55,197 nucleotides of DNA from CAZUVM01 sp964623885. Its GTDB lineage: Bacteria; Verrucomicrobiota; Verrucomicrobiia; Limisphaerales; UBA8199. A program made the translations under genes and the position numbers. Below the pieces are notes generated by a model. The model did not search any database. It was not told the origin of the DNA and worked only from the letters and a program-made list of their open reading frames with translations. The DNA is taken from assembly GCA_964623885.1 (NCBI GenBank), contig CAZUVM010000211.1, forward strand, positions 1 to 55,197. The letters run 5' to 3'. How positions within the stretch are numbered: position 1 is the first letter of the stretch; each line of letters starts with the position of its first letter. Of this stretch, positions 39,401 through 46,598 are shown one piece after another.

Positions 39401-41596
39401 GGCCGCTTGCTGTGCCTCTGCAGCAAAAACAACGAGTCGGATCCGCTGGACGTCTTTGCTCGCCGGCTCGAAATGCCGCTGCGACGCGAGCACTTCACGG
39501 CCTGGCGCCTTAATTGGCTCTCCAAATCAGACAATCTCAAGGCACTCGCGTCGGAACTCGGCCTCGGTTTGGACAGTTTCATTTTCGTGGATGACAACCC
39601 GGTTGAATGCGCCGAAGTGGCAGCGAATTGCCCCGAAGTTTTAACGCTCCAATTGCCGGCCGATCCGGAGCGTATCCCGCAATTTCTGCAGCATTGCTGG
39701 GTTTTCGATCATCTAAAGCTCACGGTGGAGGATCGGCGTCGGACCGAACTCTATCGCCAAAACATTCATCGCGAACGATTGCGCGACTCATCACCCACGC
39801 TGGCTCAATTCCTGGCCGGCCTTGAATTGAAGATCCAAATCAGGTCAATGAGTGATGCGGATGTAGCGCGCGTCGCCCAACTGACCCAGCGTACAAACCA
39901 GTTTAATTGCACCACGCGCCGCTTAACCGAAGCCGAAGTGCAGCTTGCGCGTTTGCAGAGTGAAATCCAGGTGGTGCAAGTAAGCGATCGCTTTGGAGAT
40001 TATGGCCTGGTGGGGGTGGTCATCGCTCAGCCTGAACGCGCCGCTTTGCGGGTAGATGTTTTCCTGTTGAGCTGCCGCGTGCTGGGACGGGGTGTCGAAC
40101 ATCAGATGCTTGCGCACCTCGGGCAATTGGCGCTCAATCGCGGCCACAAATGGTTGGACGTGCATTTCGTTAAAACTGACCGCAACAAGCCGGCGCTTGA
40201 TTTCCTCGACAATGTCGGCGCTCGTTTTCGCCAGGCGCTTAATGGAGGTTATGTTTACCGATTCCCGGCCGCGGTTGGCGCTGAGATCGCGTTCCGCCCG
40301 TCGGACAAGAAACTTGTCGCACCGGCTCCCAAAACTCAAAACGGCAACGGTTCACAATCGGCAATAGAGTCGGCTCGAAAATTTACGCCGTATGCCGCAA
40401 TTGCGCTGGCGACCGCAGATTTGGCAGGGTTGGTTGCGAGAATCGAAGCCGCCACTGTTATCCAGCGCGCCGGCACGCACGCCGGATACATACCGCCCTC
40501 GACCACTCTCCAACGGCAGTTATGCGAACTGTGGCAGAAGCTTCTTAAGCTCGACCGGGTCGGGGTGAGCGATAACTTTTTCGAGCTTGGCGGTCATTCT
40601 CTGTTGGCGGTGCGGTTATTCGCGGAAATCGAGAAGCTGGTTGGGCGGCGCTTCCCGCTCGTCACACTTTTCCAAGCCCCCACGGTTGCTGAACTGGCTG
40701 CGACGCTTAGCCAGACCGACGATGCTCTGGCCCATCCTCTGCTTGTGCCAATTCAGCCGCGCGGGAGCAAACTCCCGCTCTTTCTGATCCACGGCGCTGG
40801 TGGTGACGTGCTCTGGGGCTACGCAAATCTCGCCGCACATCTGCCTGCGGATCAGCCGATTTACGGGATCAAATCGCGCGGCCAGGCCGGTCTTGAAGAG
40901 TCCTCAAGCGTCGGCGACATGGCGGCCGATTACGTCCAGGCCATCCGCGCGCTTCAGCCGCAGGGACCTTATTATCTTGGCGGCTATTGTTTCGGCGGCA
41001 ATGTCGCCTACGAGATGGCCCGGCAACTTCGGCGTGATGGCGAGGAGGTCGCGTTAGTGGCGCTGATCGACACCGCCCCGGCCAATGCCGGGTATGAGCG
41101 GGTGACCTGGTGGCGCCCGGAATTCGCGTGGCGTTTCAGCCGCAATCTGATGCTGTGGCTCAAGGATTTTGCGGACCTCCCTGCCGAAGACCGGCGCCGG
41201 TTTGTGGGTAGAAAGCTTCGCGCCCTGGTTCGCAAACTGAAAGGGCGGTTGCGCTTCACTCGCGGTTCCATGCCGGTTGATCTTGAGGAAATCATTGATA
41301 CCACCCACTTCCCGGCGGCTGAACTGAAGCTCTGGCAGACCCACCTCGACGCTCTAGTAAATCATGTCGACCAGTCGTACGATGGACAAGTCCTGTTGCT
41401 TCGCACCCGCGGGCAACCGCTCTTCTGTTCGTTGGCTGAGGATTTTTGCTGGGGCAAACTTGCTCACGGAGGAGTCCGGCTGCATCCCATCCCGGGATCT
41501 CACGAAAACATTTTTATCGAACCCAACGTTCAAGAGCTCGCCCGCACGTTCAGCGAAGCGATTTCAACGGCTCAAATGGAAGTGACCCCTCGATGA
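30473..41596 (+). CDS. NRPS, C-A(Val)-PCP-TE-halfC-A(Ala)-PCP-C-FkbH-PCP-TE
   Basis: A 3,707-residue synthetase. Order: C (H166-H167 of HHIAFDEWS); A, code DAFFIGGTFK, close to Val; PCP (Ser1037); internal TE1 (Cys1170 in GYCFGG, His1341, Asn1197 where Asp is expected); half a C domain from about Y1387 that lacks HHxxxDG; A, code DLFNNALVYK, close to Ala; PCP (Ser2177); complete C (H2368, HHIISDGWS) with an Asn/Gly/Ser-rich insert at about 2637-2673; FkbH (HAD motif LDCDHTLWAG with D2939 and D2941, LCSKNN, and QRTNQFNCTTRRL in its GNAT-like part); PCP (Ser3376); TE2 (Cys3506, Asp3533, His3677). FkbH domains load a glyceryl unit from 1,3-bisphosphoglycerate onto a carrier, so the last module should add a hydroxy acid, most simply through an ester. 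TE1 and TE2 are paralogues. Release by TE2 could be hydrolysis, macrolactone or beta-lactone formation. No methylation or epimerisation domains are present. Confidence 0.92.
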   Translation: MSSTVKGSAPDSLERRRALLAERLRQVEGSQVACPLSFGQQRLWFLQQLEPNSALYNVPFLARLSGPLDAAALGRSLNAIIRRHDVLRTLIRLEDEEPIQRVEETASLELPVVDLCTLAEAERSTEAQRLVHDEVNHPFDLASDLPIRAVLLRLQPDEHWFVLTIHHIAFDEWSASVFFRELATYYEGFANNQPAALAPLPIQYADFAAWQREQLRGPVLEKQLAYWKECLGGSPPTLALPTDRPRRSTPTFCGTQLARDLGPELKQGLHQCAERADGTPFMVLVAALAALLQRYTRQEDVLIGCPIAGRNRIETQQLIGFFVNTLPLRIDLKQDPSFSELLSRVRTATLGAYAHQEAPFEKIVEELQPERSLTHLPFTRVMLVLQNEPFEEMQLGPVKIQFLPVATDTSKFDLTLALQDARQGLIARAEYNTDLFDATTIGRLIGHFELLLRGALEEPARRVSQLPLLPESERHQLLSEWNRTERDYPRDRCIHEIFETRAAAAPGATALVFDHLALSYEELNLRANQLAHYLRRCGIAPETPVAVCLERSSNMIVAWLAVLKAGGAYVPLDASYPRERLGFMLRDTQAPVLITQQSLSAHVPREVASVVCLDSDWELIARESRRNPISVNRPEHLAYIIYTSGSTGEPKGVAVPHRAVSRLVLNTDYIDFTRKDRVAQVSNASFDAATFEVWGALLNGGQLIGIAQDVALAPHLFARQLREQKITAMFLTSALFNQLAREAPGAFETVRTVIAGGEALDPKWVRSVLKDRPPARLLNGYGPTENTTFTCCYRIRELAADAVQVPIGRPISNTRVYILDRHLNPVPIGVPGELYAGGDGVARGYWNRAELTSTKFVSNPFDKDGGSHLYRTGDLARYLPDGNIEFLGRIDQQVKIRGFRIELGEIETVLGRHPAIRQCVVVVHGTSADNKRLIAYILPAANATPNSSDLRGFLAERLPDYMIPAAFVTLSTLPLTSNGKVDRQALPAPDHARPELERQYAPPRDDVEQRLTTIWESVLRVKPIGVQDKFFDLGGHSLLAVRLAAQIQKAFGKELRLATIFQAPTIEHMARILRDEVKESTITTASSILELQPQGSRPALYLVHGAGGGMFWGYANLARHLGQEQPLYGFNSRGLDGREELDRIEDLASQYLRDLRARQPAGPYYLGGYCFGGNVAYEMARQLSEQGQEVALLALFNCAPPNSNYTRIPWTPIWGLRLLRNLVYWGNYFRQWSASQRREFFRWKWALFRKRIARLGGGRDPKPARVEAGDLVDLSSYTPEQRLVWEAHLRALVHYRPKPYPGTAHLFRSPGHPLWCSFDPDYGWGALARGGVSITLLPGAHEKILEEPCVAVLASALEEVILARQTHKRISHVSAKQQVGEKECVSYWKHQLEGAPALLDFPADFARCQEQNYRLACHEFRMPEEVANSVDEFVKHRGDEFAPILFGSFAAMIHRYLGRTDLVLGAVLPADESETSRDDILPLRCDVSGEPDFQNLVARVSKIIREGQRAGAPNLEKLAAAMQLEPQTSYAPIVQVVFEFRQEGRGERQPTAQDASSDSKGAKFDVRFNILRAPGGVSVRIQYNGCLFEAARIERMADHFLTLLTAAIEQPERPISQLPLLPEKELRQLDQWNQTALEYPSHKTAIELIREQIARTPEAEALVFVQARYTYRSLHRRALQIANQLKTDGVTPGQFVGICLERSPDMVASLLGAWLAGAAYVPLDPAYPRERIAFMVQDAQLSAIISQRHLTSLLPENSAKVLILEDLHEDCPLDPSAFVAPAINSNHLAYVIYTSGSTGKPKGVALEHRSVVAFMHWARQVFNNEELSGVLAATSICFDLSVFEIFAPLCWGGRIILADNALALPALPAKSEVKLINTVPSAIRELLRLKSIPDSVQVINLAGEPLASELVTQLYQKTKAKKVHDLYGPTETTVYSTFALRQVGATATIGRPLANEQVLLLDAHRQLVPIGIPGELYIGGDGLARGYLHRPELTAERFVPHPFKPGCRLYKTGDLAQWRADGNLEFLGRIDHQVKIRGFRIELGEVEAEIKKHPTVRELVLLAREDVPGDKRLVAYVTAQPGTKPTAEELRTFVRKVLPDYMVPSAFVLLEQLPLTPNGKVDRKALPAPATERQGAIDPAELPRSEIEQKMAALWQEVLGIDRVSRQDNFTNLGGHSLLATRLVSRIREVFQMELPLETVFTAPTFAKLCEAVVALSSDSRATGLPALRKVARVQGAPLAFVQERLWFLDQLNPGGHAYHVPFALRLRGPLNVAAMQKAIDEIVSRYESLRATFRYQSSELVQFVAPSRKIELKVREFGDKPGETETEANRWITSEAQRPFDLARGPLLRLRLAKLAPEDHLFLLVMHHIISDGWSVALFFEELETLYRAFAAGAPAPQVAPLPIDYVDFAHWQRETMAGERLNGELSYWKNKLAGAPSHIDLPTDRPEPPASTGYAARCTAPLKASLAHALFEDPARREGNTPFMLSLSALAVTLSQWTHQKDLVIGTVMAGRTRSELERIIGCFMNFVPLRVSLEGVSNGRELLTRVRSNVLEGQTHQDCPFEKIVEAVNPERRLNQNPLYNVALLLQNFPQELFRQEGLTASPVPVALDAALLDLRFEIERIGHRELCQTDHRNPGNGQNNGVRPNGAANGSGGSAQSRNGSSSDSGQAGYAVTCEYRTDLFEPHTIRELLDSYLGALEKLLLQPETSLADLRITAALAQQSENVRERKPAQKFAVAATFTAEPITEPMRYWFGELDLTATVEFAPYNQVFQQLLDPASLLGTNSSGLNIVLVRLQDWQPDAIRSGAGLPTLAEALRRNTAEFVLALKAAAARSTAPYVICLCPPSAALASDPERANLLRTAEISLAAELEPLSGVVVLTSAQMAQWYPVPDYYDASADDLGHVPYTPKFFTALATAIMRKFHALQRSPYKVIVLDCDHTLWAGVCGEDGPNGVRLDPPYLALQQFMRAQHEAGRLLCLCSKNNESDPLDVFARRLEMPLRREHFTAWRLNWLSKSDNLKALASELGLGLDSFIFVDDNPVECAEVAANCPEVLTLQLPADPERIPQFLQHCWVFDHLKLTVEDRRRTELYRQNIHRERLRDSSPTLAQFLAGLELKIQIRSMSDADVARVAQLTQRTNQFNCTTRRLTEAEVQLARLQSEIQVVQVSDRFGDYGLVGVVIAQPERAALRVDVFLLSCRVLGRGVEHQMLAHLGQLALNRGHKWLDVHFVKTDRNKPALDFLDNVGARFRQALNGGYVYRFPAAVGAEIAFRPSDKKLVAPAPKTQNGNGSQSAIESARKFTPYAAIALATADLAGLVARIEAATVIQRAGTHAGYIPPSTTLQRQLCELWQKLLKLDRVGVSDNFFELGGHSLLAVRLFAEIEKLVGRRFPLVTLFQAPTVAELAATLSQTDDALAHPLLVPIQPRGSKLPLFLIHGAGGDVLWGYANLAAHLPADQPIYGIKSRGQAGLEESSSVGDMAADYVQAIRALQPQGPYYLGGYCFGGNVAYEMARQLRRDGEEVALVALIDTAPANAGYERVTWWRPEFAWRFSRNLMLWLKDFADLPAEDRRRFVGRKLRALVRKLKGRLRFTRGSMPVDLEEIIDTTHFPAAELKLWQTHLDALVNHVDQSYDGQVLLLRTRGQPLFCSLAEDFCWGKLAHGGVRLHPIPGSHENIFIEPNVQELARTFSEAISTAQMEVTPR

Positions 41597-41612
41597 CTTT
41601 TACCCACTCACC

Positions 41613-43271
41613 ATGATTCTATTACGTTTTATCCTCCGAACCTGCCGCGGCATGTTGGTCTTCACCACCATCACTGCTTTCTTGAGCGGTGCTTGCAACG
41701 CGGGTCTCATGATTTTGGTGACTGCCGCCGTAAGCGATATTGGCTCGCCTGGTCGAGCGCTGCTTTGGGGATTCATCGCGCTGGGTCTCGGCAAGGTTGC
41801 TACTCATTTCATTTCGCAGGTTGCTTTGATTGGGTTCGCCCAGGGGGCGATAGCTCGCCTCCGCCGTGACTTGATTCGAAAAATCCTAGGAGTTCCACTC
41901 CGCGAACTCGAAGCATTGGGGGCGCCGCGTATTCTCGTCGCTCTGACCGATGACGTCTTCAACATTACCCAGGCGCTGATGGCGATTCCCCTGGTCTCAG
42001 TCAATCTTGCCATCCTGCTGGGAGGCGCTGCGTATCTAGGATGGCTTTCCTGGAAAATTTTGGCGATTGTCTGCGCGTTAATAATCTTCGGTGCCGCGGG
42101 ATATCGCTTCGTGGTCGGCCGCGCTTTTCATCATCTGAACCGGGCGAGGGAACAGGAAGACAAGCTATTTGGATACTTTCGTGCCCTGACGGAAGGCATT
42201 AAGGAGCTCAAACTGCATCGCCTACGCCGTCATGCATTCTTTCATGAGAACATTGAAACCACGACCGAAGAGTATCAGGAACATAATGTGGCCGCGGAGA
42301 CCTGCTTCATCGCCGCTCAAAGTTGGAGCCATTTTCTGTATTTTGCTCTGATCGGGTTGATCCTCTTCCTGGTGCCGAGCCTGGGCCACTTTAGCCACAA
42401 GACGCTCACGGGCTATATTATCGCCACTTTGTATTTGATGGGCCCGCTGGCCGGGGTCATGACAAGTCTGTCGCTTTTCGGCCGCGCCAACGTCGCATTG
42501 CAGAAAGTGGAGAAACTGGGCGTCAGTCTTTCTGCTGTTTCCAGCGAGGATTGCTCGTTCGACCAACCGGATGCGCCGGTTTCGTTCCAGCGCCTCGAGC
42601 TCCGCCGGATCACTCACTCCTATCCCTGCGAAAAGGACGACAGCCACTTCATTTTGGGTCCCGTCAGCCTGACCTTTACGCCGGGAGAGCTGGTCTTTTT
42701 GGTCGGCGGCAACGGCAGCGGGAAGTCTACTTTGGCCAAGCTGCTGGCCGGTTTGTATATCCCAGAGCAAGGTGAAATCCGCCTCGATGGGGAATTAATC
42801 ACGCACCAGAACCGGGACCAATATCGCCAGCTCTTCTCTGCGGTGTTTGCGGATTTTTACCTCTTTGAAAACCTGCTGGGTCTTTCCCGGGCCAATCTCG
42901 ATCGACAGGCAGAAGTGTACTTGGAATCATTGCACCTGAACCAAAAGGTTCGTGTCACGAACGGTGTGCTGTCCACTACTTCCGTCTCTCAGGGCCAACG
43001 CAAACGCCTGGCTCTATTGACTGCTTATCTGGAGGACCGACCATTTTATCTATTCGATGAGTGGGCCGCGGACCAGGATCCCTATTTCAAAAATATTTTT
43101 TATACGCAGCTCCTCCCCGAGCTTAAGACGCGCGGCAAAACGGTTTTAGTCATCAGCCACGATGATAAGTATTTTCACTTGGCGGATCGGCTAATCAAGT
43201 TGGATTACGGAAAATTGGTTTCGTCCGCGCCTGAAAGAGTAGCAGGCGCGGGCGTAGCCGTGCTGGCGTGA
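41613..43271 (+). CDS. Cyclic-peptide-type ABC exporter (SyrD/PvdE-like)
   Basis: Half-size ABC exporter of 552 residues with a membrane domain fused to an ATPase. Hydrophobic spans fill about residues 10-310 (VFTTITAFLSGACNAGLMIL, LLGGAAYLGWLSW, LYFALIGLILFLVP, GYIIATLYLMGPLAGVM). The ATPase has Walker A GGNGSGKST near 365-373, signature VSQGQRKRLAL, Walker B FYLFDEWAADQD and the switch His in VISHDD. The pattern matches the cyclic peptide transporter family, which includes PvdE and SyrD and moves nonribosomal peptides or their precursors across the inner membrane. It starts 16 nt after the synthetase stop on the same strand, so it almost surely exports or sends to the periplasm the product of the two synthetases. 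A homodimer is expected. Confidence 0.9.
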   Translation: MILLRFILRTCRGMLVFTTITAFLSGACNAGLMILVTAAVSDIGSPGRALLWGFIALGLGKVATHFISQVALIGFAQGAIARLRRDLIRKILGVPLRELEALGAPRILVALTDDVFNITQALMAIPLVSVNLAILLGGAAYLGWLSWKILAIVCALIIFGAAGYRFVVGRAFHHLNRAREQEDKLFGYFRALTEGIKELKLHRLRRHAFFHENIETTTEEYQEHNVAAETCFIAAQSWSHFLYFALIGLILFLVPSLGHFSHKTLTGYIIATLYLMGPLAGVMTSLSLFGRANVALQKVEKLGVSLSAVSSEDCSFDQPDAPVSFQRLELRRITHSYPCEKDDSHFILGPVSLTFTPGELVFLVGGNGSGKSTLAKLLAGLYIPEQGEIRLDGELITHQNRDQYRQLFSAVFADFYLFENLLGLSRANLDRQAEVYLESLHLNQKVRVTNGVLSTTSVSQGQRKRLALLTAYLEDRPFYLFDEWAADQDPYFKNIFYTQLLPELKTRGKTVLVISHDDKYFHLADRLIKLDYGKLVSSAPERVAGAGVAVLA

Positions 43272-43285
43272 GTTCGCTGGCGAAT

Positions 43286-43666
43286 TCAGGTGCTCGTGCC
43301 GGTCTTCATTGGCCAGTTCGCCTGCACGAGCGCTTTGTAACCGCCCACCAGCGAGAACACTTTTCGATAGCCCATCTGTTGCGCAGCGGCGGCGGTCAGG
43401 ATTGAGCGATAGCCCCCTCCGCAGTACATAATGATTTCCCGGTTCGGATCGGGAATTGTTTTCTCCAGGTCTCGCTCGAGAATCCCTTTGCCGAGGTGAA
43501 TTGCCTCGGCCGCGTGGCCCTTTTGCCATTCACTGTCCTCGCGAACATCGAGCAGCACAGCCTCGCTGTTCTTGGTCAGGCGTTCTCGCGCCTGCTCGAT
43601 GGTGACTTCCTTTACGTACGGTCGTGCTTCGTTAACGACTTTGAGGAATCCTGGTGCATGATCCAT
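43286..43666 (-). CDS. Rhodanese-like domain protein
   Basis: Single-domain rhodanese of 126 residues. The CH2A-type motif VLLDVREDSEWQKGH and the active loop YCGGGYRS with the catalytic Cys are intact; the C-terminal LVGGYKALVQANWP fits the family. It would carry sulfane sulfur, with the acceptor unknown. It is convergent with the peptide exporter, ending 15 nt from its stop, and upstream lies aroC on the same strand at a distance of 90 bp. Confidence 0.87.
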   Translation of the reverse strand: MDHAPGFLKVVNEARPYVKEVTIEQARERLTKNSEAVLLDVREDSEWQKGHAAEAIHLGKGILERDLEKTIPDPNREIIMYCGGGYRSILTAAAAQQMGYRKVFSLVGGYKALVQANWPMKTGTST

Positions 43667-43756
43667 GCGTGCAACATGAAGCGCTGCTCCGGTTCGGTCA
43701 ACCCTGATTCACAAACACGACTGAATTGGACAAGAGTAGAGATATCTAGCGCGTCG

Positions 43757-44836
43757 CTATGCGCACTGGGCTTTCTGCCGCAGCGCATGATCGATCAGGA
43801 CCAATGCGGTCATGGCTTCGACCATAGGTACTGCCCGAGGCAAAACGCAAGGGTCATGCCGGCCTCGCCCGGTCAAAGTCGTGTTCTTTAGATGCACATC
43901 AATCGTCTCTTGCTCGTGCATGACCGTTGCCACCGGCTTAAACGCAACCCGAAAATAAATCGTTTGCCCGTTCGAGATCCCGCCTTGGATGCCCCCCGAG
44001 CGGTTTGAAGTTGTATAAACTTTTCCGCTCTTGGCGCGAAACGGATCGTTGTGTTCGCGGCCGGTCAGCAGAATCCCGCCAAATCCAGAACCGATATCGA
44101 ATCCTTTGGACGCGGGTAAACTCATCATTGCCTTGGCGAGGTCCGCTTCGAGTTTGTCGAACACCGGCTCCCCCCAGCCCGATGGCACACCCCGCGCGAC
44201 GGCTTCAACGATGCCACCCACGGTGTCGCCGGCCTTGCGCATCTTCTCGATCAGCCGGATCATCTTCGTCGCCGCTTTCCCATTCGGGCAACGCACGATA
44301 TTGGACTCGACGTCCTCTGCCGTCACCACATCCGGGTCCACTTCGGCGATGATGCGTTGGACCTGTTTCACGTAGGCCACGATTTGCACGTTGAATTGCT
44401 CACGCAAAAGTTTGCGCGCAATCGCTCCGGCGGCGACCCGGCCAATGGTTTCACGGGCGCTGCTGCGGCCGCCACCCTGCCAATTGCGGATTCCGTACTT
44501 GGCTTGATACGTGTAATCCGCGTGCGAAGGACGGAACTTCACCGCCATTTCTTCGTAGGCCTCGGGACGCGCGTCCTCGTTCTTCACCCACATGCAAATG
44601 GGCGTGCCGAGGGTTTTCCCTTCGAATGTCCCGGACAGGATTTGCACCTGATCTCCTTCTTTGCGCGGGCTAACGATCCGCGACTGTCCTGGGCGGCGGC
44701 GGTCTAAATCCGGCTGAATATCGGCTTCAGTCAATTCCAGTTTGGGAGGGCACCCATCAACAACCACGCCCACACCGCCGCCGTGGGATTCACCCCAGGT
44801 GGTGATGCGGAACAGGTGGCCAAATGTGTTTGCCAT
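43757..44836 (-). CDS. aroC: Chorismate synthase
   Basis: Converts 5-enolpyruvylshikimate 3-phosphate to chorismate with reduced FMN. All signatures are present in 359 residues: GNTFG-type start ANTFGHLFRITTWGESHG with the catalytic His, RRRPGQSRIVSPRKE, the flavin motif GGGRSSARETIGRVAAGA, SNRSGGIQGGISNG and the C-terminal RHDPCVLPRAVPMVEAM. The length is typical. It is divergent from the GH32 gene, with 81 bp between the starts. Chorismate is not obviously needed for the nearby peptide product, so the proximity is probably chance. Confidence 0.97.
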   Translation of the reverse strand: MANTFGHLFRITTWGESHGGGVGVVVDGCPPKLELTEADIQPDLDRRRPGQSRIVSPRKEGDQVQILSGTFEGKTLGTPICMWVKNEDARPEAYEEMAVKFRPSHADYTYQAKYGIRNWQGGGRSSARETIGRVAAGAIARKLLREQFNVQIVAYVKQVQRIIAEVDPDVVTAEDVESNIVRCPNGKAATKMIRLIEKMRKAGDTVGGIVEAVARGVPSGWGEPVFDKLEADLAKAMMSLPASKGFDIGSGFGGILLTGREHNDPFRAKSGKVYTTSNRSGGIQGGISNGQTIYFRVAFKPVATVMHEQETIDVHLKNTTLTGRGRHDPCVLPRAVPMVEAMTALVLIDHALRQKAQCA

Positions 44837-44917
44837 GCAGCCAGAGTGCGCAAGAAGCGCAACTCGCGCAAGCTTGGCGGGAAAGAGGCGGTTTAATGGG
44901 GTGACAAATGCGACCCT

Positions 44918-46414
44918 ATGCCTTTACCTTTCGGCCTCATGTTGCGTGTTTTTCAATTCGTTGTGGTCCTTGGCATCGCACGGCTCATCGCTGCGGGCGA
45001 GACACAAGACCAGCTTATCGCGCGATCTACCGCCGCCGTCCAGGCCGCCACGGCGCGCGCCCAGGCAGATCCTGCGCATCCGATTTTTCATGTCACCTCT
45101 CCGGCGCAGTGGATGAATGATCCCAACGGCCCGATCTTCTACAAAGGCTTCTATCATTTGTTTTATCAACTGCACCCGTACAGCGACGGGAGCGGACCCA
45201 AATACTGGGGCCACGTCCGCAGCCGCGACCTGGTGAAATGGGAACACTTGCCCATCGCTTTGTGCCCTTCCACCGAGTTGGGTGAAGCCGAGGTCTGGTC
45301 CGGTTGTTGCACAATTAATGGCCGCGGCCAGCCCATGATTTTCTACACCAGCATTGCCCCCGGTAAACCGGCCATGACTCATGCCGAGCAATGGGCCGCC
45401 ATCGGCGACCCGGATTTGATTCATTGGAGCAAATCGACCGCGAATCCGGTGCTCACGGAATCATTGCACGGAGACAAGAAAATCTACGAGTGGCGCGATC
45501 CGTTTGTCTTTCATACGGGCCGGAAAACTTTCCTGGTTGCGGGGGGCAATCTCAACCAGACCAAGGGAGGACAGGCCGTGGTGAACATCTACGAGGCAAC
45601 TAATCCCGATCTGACGCAATGGACCTATCGCGGGGTCCTTTTTCAACATCCCGATCCCGAAGCGCGCACGGTCGAATGCCCGAACTTTTTTCAGCTCGGC
45701 AAAGAATGGGTGCTGCTGGTTTCGCCTTATGGAAAGGTTCAGTATTTCGTCGGTGATTTTGATGAAGCAACTTGCAGGTTTCACGCGCGCACCCGCGGTT
45801 TGCTGGATTGCGGCCCCAACTTTTACGCTCCAAACACCATGCAGCTTCAGGATGGCCGGCGGTTGGTCTGGGGATGGGTGAATGGGTTTCCCGGCGGGCA
45901 CGGTTGGAACGGTTGCCTTTCCTTGCCCCGACAACTGAGTCTGTCACGCAATGGCGAGCTCCGCCAGGAACCGATTCCCCAACTGACGCATTTGCGTGGC
46001 GTGCCGTTGAAATGGCGAAAGCTCAAATTGACCGAACGGCCACAGGTTTTGACGATGCCAGAAACCAACACGCTCGAAATCCTCGCTGAGCTGGATTTGC
46101 AAACGGCAAAAAGTCTGAGGCTGGAGTTGACGAACCGCGATGGAGCTACACGCTCGGTAAAAGTCGGCTTCAACGGTTCAGAGCTTGCGGTCATGGACAC
46201 TAAGGCGCCGCTGAGTTTAACCGGACCCGCGCGAACATTGCGGCTGCGGATTTTCCTCGATCGCTCCGTGTTGGAAGTTTTTGCCAACGATACCGTCTGC
46301 CTTACAAAAACCTTTGCGCCGATTGCGGAGAATCCAGCGCTGGCACTTTCTGCCGAAGGCGGCGATGCTCGAGCTGGGTTAGTTGAAGCCTGGCCCGTAA
46401 ACACGATTTGGTGA
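44918..46414 (+). CDS. Secreted GH32 beta-fructosidase
   Basis: Exported glycoside hydrolase family 32 enzyme (levanase, inulinase or invertase type) of 498 residues. After a signal peptide (FQFVVVLGIARLIAAG) the five-bladed propeller has the nucleophile Asp68 in WMNDPNG, the stabiliser Asp194 in WRDPF and the acid/base Glu253 in ECPNFF. The C-terminal beta sandwich has the family pattern FLDRSVLEVFAND. All catalytic residues are intact, so it should hydrolyse fructans or sucrose outside the cytoplasm. The exact linkage cannot be told. It stands alone, with no sugar transporter beside it. Confidence 0.92.
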   Translation: MPLPFGLMLRVFQFVVVLGIARLIAAGETQDQLIARSTAAVQAATARAQADPAHPIFHVTSPAQWMNDPNGPIFYKGFYHLFYQLHPYSDGSGPKYWGHVRSRDLVKWEHLPIALCPSTELGEAEVWSGCCTINGRGQPMIFYTSIAPGKPAMTHAEQWAAIGDPDLIHWSKSTANPVLTESLHGDKKIYEWRDPFVFHTGRKTFLVAGGNLNQTKGGQAVVNIYEATNPDLTQWTYRGVLFQHPDPEARTVECPNFFQLGKEWVLLVSPYGKVQYFVGDFDEATCRFHARTRGLLDCGPNFYAPNTMQLQDGRRLVWGWVNGFPGGHGWNGCLSLPRQLSLSRNGELRQEPIPQLTHLRGVPLKWRKLKLTERPQVLTMPETNTLEILAELDLQTAKSLRLELTNRDGATRSVKVGFNGSELAVMDTKAPLSLTGPARTLRLRIFLDRSVLEVFANDTVCLTKTFAPIAENPALALSAEGGDARAGLVEAWPVNTIW

Positions 46415-46458
46415 CGAACGGTATGGCCTTAGTCTTGGGCCGGGCGCTTCTTCAACCA

Positions 46459-46504
46459 CGAATTGACACCAATGAACACTAATGATTCGTGTCCATTCGT
46501 GGTT
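46459..46504. repeat. Short palindromic repeat of the CACGAATGGACAC family
   Basis: CCACGAATTGACACCAATG (from 46458) is nearly the reverse complement of GATTCGTGTCCATTCGTGG (46485-46503), leaving only a few bases between them. It looks like the two ends of the MITE-like elements at 47.2 and 51.7 kb joined without an interior. It lies downstream of the GH32 gene; nothing else is seen in 46415-46598. Confidence 0.55.
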
Positions 46505-46598
46505 GGAAGATACTGCGAGCCGCCCAGAACTTGGCCATACGACGAACATATCTTTTCAGTAGCTGAAACTTACAGGGTCTGGTAGTCAGTGCAGGTTT

